Notes under the pieces: generated by a model
The model's input: only the letters and a program-made list of their open reading frames with translations
Databases searched by the model: none
Told to the model about the DNA's origin: nothing
Position numbers and translations under genes: made by a program
Assembly: GCA_963402885.1 (NCBI GenBank)
Contig: OY727097.1
Span: 310,001 to 374,000 of the forward strand
Length of the DNA stretch: 64,000 nucleotides
Source of the DNA: Antedon bifida
Taxonomy: Eukaryota > Echinodermata > Crinoidea > Comatulida > Antedonidae
Reading direction: 5' to 3'
In this document: positions 10,440 through 22,070 of the stretch, one piece after another
How positions within the stretch are numbered: the first letter of the stretch is position 1
Layout: each line of letters starts with the position of its first letter

Positions 10440-12240
10440 AAATCGCTATTTTATTTTCATGCGACGGGCCTCCTATTTTCTATCGAGTAAAAAAGGTCAT
10501 TGTGCGCACGCTCAAAAACCTTTCAGTATGTGTAGAATGACTGTTAGACTCAACATTAAAGCTGCGTATAGAGTGGATGTGTACTCAGGAATATGGTATG
10601 ACGAGCAGGTCGGTAAGTTTTTACCAGACTGGCCGCCACCATTATGTCTTTATGCTGCTATCGCTATAGCGACTAGTTACACACTAGTTTTCTTTTTGCA
10701 TGAGAATTCTAAACATTTTTACCTGTGACGTATTTTGTTAGAAATGGTTGTTGGTTGTTAAGGTATGACACTGTACTGTTCTTGGGAATTGTAAAGCACA
10801 AATAAAGCCTAATTTAATAAATGCTAAATTAAAACTTTTATTACAAATTTAATTAGTTTCCATGCGTGTATTTTGTTCTCTTCTCAAATTTCTGCAAGTT
10901 TTAGATATTTCGTTTCCTGGATTTCTGTTGAAAACGTCCATCCATGTTGATTCACACTAGAAAGTAATTATTTTTTCTATTAGAGACGTTATGAAATATT
11001 CAGGAAACAGGCAGCAATTACAGAATGCTTGGTATTAATGTAAAACGCCTAAAGACAATGAGAATAATCAGGCTACAAATAGGACATATTACATTCCTGT
11101 TTTTTGTAAGGCAAATTTTCATCACAAATTGACAATTAATCAAGGATACAAAAGTAAAATTCATTAGGTGATTGTTGCTAATACTACATTCCACCTGCTG
11201 CTCTGGGGTTAATCAGTAGGCCTACGCTATTTATGTATGGAACCAAATTCTACAAATAGATATATAATTACCAAGAAAGCCGATTATCTCATGTACATTT
11301 ACGCAGTGTGTTATGAAGAACTTTCGTTTCAATTCAATTCTATCAACGTTATTTCAGACAAATTGTCCATATGAAACATATAAATACAACAAAAAAAGAA
11401 AAGAGAACATAGGAAAAAAAAATATAATAGTTAATTATATCTCAACCGTAATAGTAAATAACGATTATTTTATTTACCTGACCTGAACATAGGAAACTTA
11501 GCAGAATCATCATGTCAACTTTCTACTCATCAGATCTATAGTTAACATGCTATCAGGGTCGATTTTTGTATAATTGGGTTTTTTTAAAGAGAATATTACA
11601 GAATGTACACACAGGGGACGTTGGAATATCAATTTATTCTCTATCACAATAATTACCATAATAATTCTAAACACGATTACTATATCATTACCATATAGAT
11701 ATATTAAACAGTCTATGATTAATACTGTATAATAGAAAATTAATTGAGAGTATGCTGTATTGAATTATATTCCTGTGGATACTTTTCTTGCGAATCTGCT
11801 ACTTTTTTTTTAAATTGAGCAAAATAGATTGAATGTTAATGAATGCTATTTCGTGACCTTTATTTTTCCGAAAATTCATGATTACTTTGTAATTGTTCAC
11901 CCCTCTCTCTCTCTCCCCATTCAGTATATTGCTATTTGCATCTGCATTTCCGATTCGATTCATAATGATAGAAGTGACACATATAGTAAGAACTTAAACT
12001 AAATCTATAAAATGTAAATAATTCGGTAACGGTTCATTGCAAACAAATTACATCAACTTTCGTTAGTAATTCCCGTCTTAAATTTTACTTTTCAAATTCG
12101 ACAGAAATATTTAAATTGCCTGCCAGTTAATTTCATACGTTAGGATTGTGCAAAGCAACCTCCTGTAATTTGACAGGAACTAGATTTGAACGAGGTGGTG
12201 GCCATTTTACAATCATACGAGTATCAAGCATGTATCATGT
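10440..12240. other. Spacer, no gene seen
   Basis: AT-rich intergenic sequence. The 89-codon open frame at 10459-10728 overlaps the degenerate copy of the preceding hairpin element and has no domain I recognise. A TAGGCCTA motif occurs at about 11218. Confidence 0.45.
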
Positions 12241-12241
12241 C

Positions 12242-12384
12242 TAAAGCTCTGTTTACACTATCAAAGTTTATGGGACAAAAAAATTGATGTGCCCATATTT
12301 GGACATGATGATGTCATACCACTACCATATTTGGGCACATAACACTTTTTTGTCCAACTAGTTTGATAGTGTAGACAGAGCTTA
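12242..12384. mobile_element. Palindromic MITE, family A copy 1
   Basis: Terminal inverted repeats resemble GCTCTGTCTACACTATCAA and its complement. The interior is also nearly palindromic: GATGTGCCCATATTTGGACATGATGATGTCATACCACTACC and related sequence on both arms, cut here by the central ATGATGTCAT. The flanks CTAA/TTAA suggest TA or TTAA target use. It is non-autonomous with no coding. Downstream of the NUFIP1 stop. Confidence 0.85.
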
Positions 12385-13104
12385 ATGATGGTTCTCCATA
12401 AGTTTCTATTTTACATACTCTCATGTAATATATATATCTGGTTGATAGCCTTTGTCTTTTTGAAGCTGGTCAACATACTTGTCATCGTAGGTTTCTAATA
12501 CACATATTGCTACGATTAGTTACATTAACAGGCAGTAATGCGTTAGTCTAATCTTTTTCTAGTAGGTGTATCACCTACAGTTATAGATTGTGAAGTTTTC
12601 ACAAATTAATTCCGAATGTTCTGACAAAATGACATTATCTGGCAAATGTTAGCTGCCGTGTGCATTCATTGATATGTTTGAATTAACCAGTCATGTCAGG
12701 CTATTTGTAATGTGAACACGTTCAAAGAAAGAAATGGTCACTTTAATACAAAACAAAAAAAAATTTATAATCCAGTATGTTTATTTTATCCTACATTTAA
12801 GATTTTTTGCTTTAAAAACAGTTTTCCTTAAATAGGATCAATATAATATAATCATACAATGTATTCAGAAAATAAAAACAAATTTTTAATAATAATAGTA
12901 TTTATTTACCACGATAGTAATTGTAATATCTACAATCCTACATTTACATAATAAATGTTTTGAAAAAATGACAATGTTGTGTATATGAGGATATATTTAA
13001 TTTAACTTTCCAAATAAAATACACTATTGAATAAAATATCTAACAAAACAAGATTTTAAACATTTTCATTTCTCTTTAAATAATAACTAATACAATTCAT
13101 TCAT

Positions 13105-13110
13105 TTTATT
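13105..13110 (-). terminator. Candidate NUFIP1 polyadenylation signal
   Basis: AATAAA on the minus strand about 217 bases after the NUFIP1 stop codon. Other AT-rich hexamers lie nearby, so the choice of site is uncertain. Confidence 0.35.
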
Positions 13111-13326
13111 GTTGTTTTATGAATATTCTTATAAATACAGTAAGGTACATTGGAAACATTGCAGTAACCGTGGAAACATTGCAGTAATCGTGCTAACAAA
13201 ATATGTTCTTAATGAATACATTAACTGTATCAACAATTACATTTGCTGGAACAATGTTGGAACATTAATATCATTGATGGATCTCTGCCATCTCTATTAG
13301 ATGAAACTCTATCATATTCCATCCCA

Positions 13327-13419
13327 TCATGCATTTGTGTCGAAGAATCCTTTGTTTATTATGAATTTTACACACTGCAGAAGAACATTCCGTTCATGTC
13401 TAATATCACCGGCGAGTAA
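13327..13419 (-). CDS. NUFIP1: NUFIP1 terminal coding exon (31 codons)
   Basis: Acceptor TTTCTATAG precedes 13419; the exon reads LLAGDIRHERNVLLQCVKF, then IINKGFF and six more codons to TGA at 13329-13327. This is the most conserved C-terminal block of NUFIP1 (human has LLAKDIRHERNVILQC). It joins in phase 0 to the donor after LLEM at 19799. The separating intron is about 6.4 kb, far longer than the gene's other introns. Confidence 0.9.
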   Translation of the reverse strand, partial: LLAGDIRHERNVLLQCVKFIINKGFFDTNA

Positions 13420-16400
13420 CTATAGAAATAGAAAACAATTTATCAAGCTCAGACAAAAATGTTCAATATTTTTCAAACAAAATAAGCATTTCTTTATCAG
13501 TAATGCAACGTAATAAATTGCCTGACCTCTGAATTGTAAAAGCATAAGAGGCTCAAATAAACACTGAAACAAATTACACTGAAAAGCTTCACAGGAAGGT
13601 GTACAGCACGATGAAAATGTTAATTTGATTTCTCAACGAAATGGAAAACTTATCATCATATCATCAATAATATCCCACATTGTAAATTATAAATCATTAT
13701 TATTTACACATCCTTCTGTACACCTGCAATAAACATACATCATGTCCCATGACTGTTTTATCAAAGATGCAAAATAAATAAATGTAACAGAACTTGAGAT
13801 CTCAGGGGGAGACTAGATAAGCCAACACAGAGCAATGTGCTAATGTAAAATTAACATAAGGATTTTCACTTTAGTGAACAATAGGTGTATGCACCCCTGG
13901 GTAGTGATTTAATATTCATAGAAATGGGTATCAATAATATAAAAGATAAATACATAATATAATAAATAAAAGACCACCTGGATACATCAGCATATAGTAG
14001 ACGGATTTTGGCAAAAATACAATGTAAAAGCAGGTAAAAGATAGAACATTAAAGTATTCACGTTTGACGTGTATGTTCTAAGGCCACTTTCCCTCTCTCT
14101 TATCTCTAAAATTATGAATTCAGCACTGATGAGGGTGTGACTATTTGTTAACACTAACAAATAATGGCAGCAACAATGTATGTTAAATGTGTAGGAAAGG
14201 ATGACTATTTCAGCAGTAAAGGAAATTACATTCTAAAGTCATTAAACTATATTCTTCACATTCATTTCAAGGTCATTAAAGTATTCACATTTTCAACAAT
14301 TTCAGATAGCACTTAATTAGATGAATATGAATTGTAATCAACTATTTTTCTTTTTAGACTAAATTTGTTTACAGAATTATTCTGTAAACGATAACAGTCT
14401 CCAATAACGAGAGTTAGTAAAGAGCTAATAGAACAGTTGCCATGGTACAGTTGCTATGGTACAAGGGTCTGCATCTAATCTAAAGCTCTGTCTACACTAT
14501 CAAACTAGTTTGATAGTGTAGACACATAAAGTTTGATAGTGTAGAGAGCTTAAATCATATTGGGCAAATTGTATCTTGCTCGCAAGGAAAAAATAAAGAG
14601 CATATGAACAATATGATTCAGAGATACATATTGAAAGTCTTTTAATGTGAGTTCATTACAGGGTGACATGTTTTACTAATGGATAAAAACATGACTCATT
14701 AAAACATTAATATTCTTCATGCAAAAAAAGGTTTATTGAGATTACTGTATGGTACAGCTTTATAAATGACATGATATGATGCAATAGGTGGCCCTAGATT
14801 TCATTTTAAAAGAAATAATGCAAACTCTTAAATATAAAATGTTTGTTTGCAATGCAAGGTCTGGCAATTAATGATTAAAGTACCTAACCAACAGCAGGGG
14901 GAGCAGTGACAGTAAATGGAATAACCTCAATCCACTTTACAGTTCTACTAATTACCCAAGTGTCTTTGTTTTTTCATGCTTGAGTGATCTACAAGGTGAC
15001 CTATCACTGGATAATTAACAAATGTCATTGATGAACACAGAGCAATTACTGACAGAACACCTCAATTAATTTCAATAGTTTTACTGTATAGTGGATTTAC
15101 ATACAAAATGACAGCTGGATTTCAACACCATTAAGTTGACATTATTTATGGTGAAAAAAAGGTGCGAGAACTGTATAGCTATCACCTATAATATTAATGC
15201 TGTACTAATGATGTGAGATCTATGAGACAGACGCATCAGTCAGGCACATAATTATACAACAAATCAATTTACTGAGGAGAAAACTATTAAAACCTTTGAT
15301 AAGGTTTACACAAACTAACTCGTTAATAATCTATGCTATTATAAGAAAAGCCATATAAATAATTATTATATAATTTGATGACCTTTGCCAAGTGCTCCAT
15401 AAACAAAACATAAAGTATGCCACTGCACAAAATGTACAAGCAACATTTTATATTTCCATTTTAAATTTATAAAAGTTCTAGGGTATAGACTTTCCTAAAA
15501 AGAGTTTGTTGATTTTTAACTCATGTTGTTAATTCATGTCACAAGTCAATTCTGTAGTGTCTTTTCTTTCATTAGGTTGATAAATATTTAGCTCATATTT
15601 AAAGTGTAAGTGAAACACAGATGCATTAAGATTGGATCTGGTACATAAAAAATAACCCTGGGATACAAGCAACAGATTCACTTAGCATGTTATCAAATAC
15701 AATACATATTGATGAAAACATAAGCTTACGATGAATAAGGAGAGACTAATGCTCTGTCTACACTATCAAACTACTTTGACAAAAAAGTGTGATGTGCCCA
15801 AGTAAGTATGGTAGTGATATACCCAAACATGGTAGTGATATGACATCTTCATGCCCATACATGGGAACATCACATTTTTTTTTGTCACATAAAGTTTGAT
15901 AGTGTAGACAGAGCTTATACAATTTAATGCTCATAGTCAATACAAACAGATGTTTTCTATTATATACTTGGATATTCCAAAGATTATCTGAAATATGAAT
16001 GAAATTGAATCTTTGAATTGCCACTGTCGAGATAAAAAAAACAACTGGCAAACAACTTTCCCTTGAACCTAAATTAAGCTGGAATGCAATGTTCTAATCC
16101 TTGTGGCAGATATTCCCACAGTTCTACAAAACACTCCAAGTATTTACTTACATTTTTAAATATTTTTAATTGATATTTGATAACTAGATGCTTTATTCAA
16201 GGGAAAGGGTCCTCAATAATAATAATTTATTTTTGTAATTTTGTTTTTGTAAATCAAAGTCTTATGTTATGTGTGCTCTTCAAATAAAGTTTACAGTTTT
16301 TGAAAGTATGGATCGAATATGTATTCAATTAATGTATGGATATTATTAAAAACAATTTAAATTTTAAGCAACACACACTATAATATTGCTGAGTTATGTA

Positions 16401-19400
16401 GTGGATAAGTATTATATTTGATTACCATGTCAATTGTATAGGGAAGCTTTAATGTAAGATGACAACGTTAAAGTAGTTTAAAGTCTAATTTATCATTAGT
16501 CTGAATATAATAAGGGATTTAAAATTGTACTGTCATCGGAGTTCAGTTTTATTTTATATCCAAACTAAATTTAAAAGCTAAATCACCAATTACAGTCCTT
16601 AAACCCGAACCTTGGACCCTGGATTGGTAACAACCATTTTAACCATAAAACTACTACAGAGCTACACACAGAGTAAATGAATTAAATCCATTTTCTTGGC
16701 TGATAAAGACAGTTTGATTTCAAATAGACGTTTTATTCCCCCGAGCGTTTTTCTTAATGTTCCATCAAAATGACAGTCATACTTCACAAATTTGACACCA
16801 ATATTGGAAATGCTATAATAATTCAGTCAAATATTATACATCATCATCATAAATGAATGCAGTTAATTATAATAGCACAAGAACTATCAATAGCTAGAAT
16901 TTTTAGGACACTTTTGGAAAGCAAGTTACAGATGATGTTTTGACTCACTTAGATTGAGTGCCACTGATGTAAAGTGTGAACTGTACATCAATAAATATTA
17001 TTATATAATATATTATATTATAATGATGACATTAATATAATAATAATACACTTTAAAAATGTATAGTTTATCTATTTAAATTTATGAAATCTATGAAATT
17101 ACAATTTCACTTCTTCCTGATCTAATTAATCACTTTATTTATGCAAATATTAATAAAGCTTTCTGAAGAGATTGAACCATTATGAAAAGCCTCCCAGTAA
17201 ATCTTTATTCTGAAATTATAACATAAATATAATATAATATAATTAAATTCATCTGAAATCTGTCCCAAAGGTTTAATCCATTACAAGACGCCTTCCAGAA
17301 AATCTCATGAACATGAATATTAATACATTTGTCTGGGGAGTTAAACCTGGCATCAAAAACACATATACAGGTGATAACACATGTGTTAGTATTCTAAACC
17401 AGACATGCCAAGTTTCAAGCGTCAGGTGTGACAATACCTCTCAGTACAATATGTGCATTTAGATCTAGGGTTCAAATCCTGTTCGAGACCACCTCTCCTA
17501 TAGTTTAATATTTAATGGTTTTAAATTTGTATAGCGCAAAATACAAGTAGTCTCTATAAGCTGTTTAACACAAGTGTAAAAAGAAAGTGTTGTTGTTGCT
17601 TGTACATAATTAGTGAGTATTGCCACCATTTGGCAATGTGCCAAAACAAATAATTTAAATATTAAAGAGCGAGAATAAATAAATACAATGAATGAACAAA
17701 GTTATAAAATCTGGTTAATGTTTTCATACTAAAGCAAATGCTTTTATTACAATACTCGCTAAGAGGATACCGTCTACACTAGATTATTGCTAGGCAACGT
17801 ATTCAAAGGACACTTTCAATACAGCTGGTTTGAACTGTTGGCCGGAAATACATGTTGTGTCATGATGCCTTGAACTATTGGTAAATTTGCAGAAAGCTTT
17901 ATTAAATCTAGATTAACAACACATTAATTGAACATTATGAATGAAATTCATTGTTAATAATATATTATCATATTTCAGAATATCTATAGTTTAATTATGG
18001 TATTTTTTACTTTTTGGTTGTCACTGAAAATGGTATTAACTTAAGTAACTTACTCATTCTTCATTTTCTTTTGTTGTTTTGTGCTTTTTTATATTTTATT
18101 CGGATCCCAATTCTTTTTTTTAGGATTAATTTGGGTTTTCCTGAATCTATTCATCTTCAGAATCTTCATCATCATCAGAATCTTAATTTTTACCATTAAA
18201 AACACATTCCAATACCAGACTTTTCTTGAAGTCCAAACAGTCCCAAATTAATTTTTACCATTAAAAACACATTCCAATACCAGACTTTTCTTGAAGTCCA
18301 AACAGTCCCAAAATAATTTTTACCATTAAAAACACATTCCAATGCCAGACTTTTCTTGAAGTCCAAACAGTCCCAAATTAATTTTTGCCATTAAAAACAC
18401 ATTCAAAATACAAGACTTTTCTGGAAAACCAGACATATTTGGCCAGCCTAAAGAGATGTACGGTATTGGGAGAGTTGACTGTAATTAAACCTGTTTTTCT
18501 CAATCATATGTAATTATGTTAAATTATCTTTATTGAAATTTTGTGAAGTAGACTCAGCTGAGCAAACATAATAAATGTGGAAATCAACATAATGTGCTCT
18601 GGTTCTCATTAATATTCATGATAAAAAATATCTAAGTGACATTTCTAGTTTTATTTTCACCTTCTGTGAAATTAAGCAAGGAAAGAGGGAGCAAGGAGTA
18701 GAATGAGCAACAAGGAAAAGGATAAAAAGAAGAACTAAAAATAAAAAAGCAATATAACAGTAAATAACATCACATTCAATTCAATAGACATTTATTTACA
18801 AAATCTGAATACATACAGTAGGAAAACAAGAAACAGGATTGTACAGAATTATAAAAGTATATCAGAAAATGAAGGCAAAAGCCCAGAAAGATGTTTGTAA
18901 CATCTTGTGTTGGGCGAGCCTTAACACAAATAAAAAAGAAAAGAAATGCATTGAAGAAAATCATAATAAATTTCATAATCTAAAATATGAATAACAGAAA
19001 AAAAAAAAAAAATCTGTTGACTATGCCATGATCAGTGTGGGCAAATCAAGCTGACGTCACTAACTTGAAAAAGTGTGATGATAATGCATGAAACGTTGGG
19101 TAAGTTCAACGTTATGTTGTCCTTCACTATAAACGAAAATTTGGTTTCAAATAATATTGTTGGAAGGAGATGAATTTGTTCAATTTTAGTAAATAACAAA
19201 TTGAATTTACATGTTTCAAGTTTTTTTTCTGAAATAAATAATTAGAATATGCAAATAAATATACTAATAAAAACAAGAAAAGAAATTGATTAAACAGATT
19301 TTGATTCACTAATTTAATGCCAACAACTCAAATAAATCATACAACACATAGAGGGCAGCAGAGATGTTTTTACTGAGAGAAATAGGTATATTGTATTTTC

Positions 19401-21866
19401 TAAACAATGAAAGCCATTTAAAAAATGTCCATTCTGTTACTTAAAAAGCTTATTGTTTGAATCTTCAACAGTCTGGTTTAAAGGCCTGGTAAAGGACGAC
19501 CAATCTATCAACATATTTACTTTCAGCAATATAGTACAGTACTTGTTACTTTCGGACTATACTTTTAATATCACCACAAGAACATACAGTGACTTTCAGT
19601 TTCATTCATAAGTGGAAAAGTACTTCCATTTATTGTCATTTGCATATAAAATATACATAGAAACTATGTTTGCTCCGAGATATACAAAAACAGATAAATA
19701 AAAAACTTTAACTTTAAAACAGAGTGAAAGTCAGTCGGTAAAATGAAATATTTGAAGCACTTAATTTTGAATTTATTTTGATAATATAGTTCACTTACCA
19801 TTTCTAGTAAATTCTTGCGCTTCTTTATTTCAACCTTTCCTCTATTTTTCTTGAATTTTGTTTCTTTCTTGCGCAGTTTTCTTTTTTCTTGCCAACTCAT
19901 TTTTTTCATAGCTTGAGCATTGTTCATCTGCGGCACAAGTGGAGGAGCAGAAGGAACAGGAGTCTGTGTTTCTTCTCTAATTTCACCTTCTTCTATATAA
20001 AAAGTTACCTCTATGTAATACAGTTACATAGTAAAACTCATAAAACTGATACAGACATATGACATGTGTCGAAAATTCAAGTTATATTGAATGTTGTGCT
20101 TAAGTTTGTTTAAAAAACATTTTATGTAAAAAACTGTTTGAAGTCATGGAAAAACGATCTTACCTTCACTGGAGTTTTCAGAATCACTTCCATAAGATGC
20201 AACTAACGATCCAAGTGAACCTACAATATTCTCTTTAATCTCTTGATGTTCAGCTACAAAACAAATAAATATTAAAAGACACAAAAACTCTGTTTGATGC
20301 CTAAATATCTTATTATATTATCAAAATCAGTAGAACAGTTTAATCCAACCAAAGATTTCCATAAATTATATTATTATCTAAAATGATAATGAACTAAATG
20401 TCTTACATTTAGGATGTGATTTGTTTGATTTGTCCATAATCTCAGATTTATGTTTCATTTTCCTGTAAAAATAAATGTTACACTAATTATTCGTCCATTT
20501 TAAACAGCATACACAAATCAAGTACAGTATGTAAACTAGAGTAATGAAAAGTTTATGTAAAAAAAAAGTCAAGAAAAACAGAATTTCTTTCATTCTATCA
20601 CTTTTTACCCAAATTCTCTAGTTTTAAGAACATTTCCACTTCTTATTCTGTCATTTAGTTTAGTTTCTTTATTCATGACATTTTTCAACGATGGATATCT
20701 CCTGAAAAAAAAGATAAACAAAAAAGATTGGAAGTGAATTGATATTAATCTTGTCATGGGTGGAAAGCATGTTTCAAGAACTTCTCAGTACAGCTGTACT
20801 TAATAATAATTATAATCAATAATACGTTACTTCCTCCGTTCTTCCTTCCATCTTTCAATCTCTTCCGACGTTTCCAGTCGTCCAATCGGTTTGGAGTTTG
20901 GGGCGTGTTGCATTCCTTTATGTTGTCTAACAATTTTGAAAGCGCCTTCAAAATTACATCCTGGATACTCGCACTGTGGAATAATAAAAAATGTGCTATT
21001 TTAATTGGCGATACAATTGCAGATTAAATATTAATTTCAAAACATTTATGACAAGAGACTTTTTACAGTTACATTAGATACCATCATTAATTTATCTTTT
21101 AATTGATAACCTTACACAAATGTTATGCTCTTTACAGTACCTTAACATGAGAATTGATGTGTTCTTGGAATTTATCCTCAGTTTTAAATCCTCTATCACA
21201 TCTATCACAATGAAAATCTAACTTTTCTGCCAAATCTTTTTTTCGGAAATTTTTCTTACTCTGAAATAAAAGCTTTTTGGTTTAATATTAACAGATATTT
21301 ATGAAACGAAACTTCAGTGTTGACAAAAAGTAAAAATAACAAGTGAATTACTACATCAAACCATTGACTGTGATCACACTCTTTACCTTTTTCTTAATAG
21401 ATGACTGCCCATTTTGAATACTGTGAGAACGCTTCGCTCCTTGTTGACCGATGATATCCTGATGTGTTCCTTGAAAATTGCCAGGAACATTATGTCTAAA
21501 TGGTCTAGGCCTAGGCCAATTACTATCAAAACTAGGTTGTTGTTGTTGTTGTTGAAACGTTTGCATAGAAGAGGAATGATTATAATAACAAGGTCTAGGC
21601 CCTCTATGCCTAGGCACAGGAGGCATCCAGTTTCCTCCAAATTCATTGGGAAATTGATAGGGATGAACGGGTCTCGTCGTGGTGGTCGGAGCCTGAGGAA
21701 AGAAGCCCAAATTGTGGGTGCTATTATTTATTCGTTTATTCTTATTACTGTTATAACCTGTACTTGGTGCACTTTTCTGTGAATCTGTTGTAACTTTGCC
21801 ATTTTCAGGAGAACAAATGTCATTTTTGTCGACTGTAAAACCCCGTGGTGGAAACGAATAAGCCAT
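13327..21866 (-). CDS. NUFIP1: NUFIP1 (nuclear FMRP-interacting protein 1), 8 coding exons
   Basis: An RNA-binding nuclear protein; in other animals it is an assembly factor for box C/D snoRNPs with the R2TP complex and SNU13. Coding exons (minus): 21866-21387, 21260-21141, 20973-20831, 20701-20609, 20462-20407, 20253-20164, 19992-19799, 13419-13327. They total 1269 bases, 422 residues (human about 495). Start ATG is at 21866 (MAYSFPPRG). Exon 1 is a Pro/Gln/Asn-rich low-complexity region. Exon 2 holds a C2H2 finger (CDRCDRGF...HINSH). Exon 3 holds a second finger-like motif, CEYPGCNFEG, then the family signature SEEIERWKEERRK. Exon 7 is Lys-rich (KKMSWQEKRKLRKKE). The last two exons join as LLEM|LLAGDIRHERN, matching the conserved NUFIP1 C-terminus. 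All phases close. Divergent from BAP18, 204 bases away. Confidence 0.93.
14481..14552. mobile_element. Family A MITE, short rearranged copy 2
   Basis: Starts TAAAGCTCTGTCTACACTA and ends with its complement, but the centre is collapsed: one arm is directly followed by two copies of the other arm (GTTTGATAGTGTAG twice). The likely origin is internal deletion of a hairpin. Confidence 0.75.
15748..15917. mobile_element. Palindromic MITE, family A copy 3
   Basis: Same terminal inverted repeats and interior (GTGATGTGCCCAAG... GACATCTTCATGCCC...). It is longer than most copies because the segment CCCAAACATGGTAGTGATAT is partly duplicated. In the NUFIP1 last intron. Confidence 0.85.
16575..16680 (-). 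mobile_element. Degenerate tRNA-SINE relic
   Basis: On the minus strand it aligns loosely with the clearer SINE at 25.8-26.0 kb: a TGGTTAAAATGGTTGTTACCAATCC-like head, read across 16624-16650, and GGTTCGGGTT near 16598. Divergent, so support is weak. Confidence 0.35.
17450..17495 (+). mobile_element. Possible SINE B-box fragment
   Basis: TAGGGTTCAAATCCTGTTCG at about 17467 matches a tRNA B box and the SINE B-box context, but no A box or tail is recognisable. Fragment at best. Confidence 0.3.
18186..18430. repeat. 65-bp tandem repeat, about 4 copies
   Basis: Units starting TTTTTACCATTAAAAACACA recur every 65 bases (anchor TACCATTAAA at 18191, 18256, 18321; TGCCATTAAA at 18386). The unit is the complement of an internal segment of the MITE at 27187-27374, so the array appears to be an amplified piece of that element. 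Confidence 0.85.
18430..18484. mobile_element. End fragment of CAGTCAACTCT-type MITE
   Basis: GTACGGTATTGGGAGAGTTG at 18458-18477 and following GACTGTA match the right terminal repeat of the complete copy at 27187-27374. It adjoins the 65-bp array. Confidence 0.65.
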
Positions 21867-22070
21867 GCTTGTTGCTTCTTTTTCTTTCTGCTTGTAGTTT
21901 GGTGGTTGTCTAAACAAACGTTAACGTGTACCGAAAGGGTATGCCTAAACTATGAGCTTTAGTAAACGACAACCGGACAAATATCTGTTGACCTCAGCAG
22001 AATTGAAAACAAGACCGAGGTCACCAAAAACACAATTCAAAACCAAGCGACGCCAAACGAGTAATATAAA
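21867..22070. promoter_or_regulatory. Bidirectional promoter interval NUFIP1/BAP18
   Basis: 204 bases separate the divergent start codons of NUFIP1 (21866, minus) and BAP18 (22071, plus). Both 5' UTRs and promoters must fit here, unless there are untranslated exons elsewhere. No TATA box is obvious. Shared control is inferred from geometry only. Confidence 0.6.

Larger units (their letters stand above)
13420..19798 (-). other. NUFIP1 last intron, about 6.4 kb
   Basis: Contains two family A MITEs, possible SINE relics, a 65-bp tandem array and a fragment of another MITE, all listed separately. The rest is AT-rich with no supported exon. Open frames at 15758-16051, 18776-18976 and 19127-19309 are low-complexity or overlap repeats. 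Confidence 0.8.

Noticed and set aside
18014-18199. 61-codon hydrophobic frame
   Set aside because: AT-rich low complexity running into the 65-bp array, inside a NUFIP1 intron.
21383-21782. Two frames overlapping NUFIP1 exon 1 on both strands
   Set aside because: Low-complexity shadows of the Gln/Asn/Pro-rich exon; NUFIP1 itself is supported by all downstream exons.
21867-21917. N-terminal extension of NUFIP1 above ATG 21866
   Set aside because: The longer frame opens with TTG at 21917. The first ATG in frame is at 21866.
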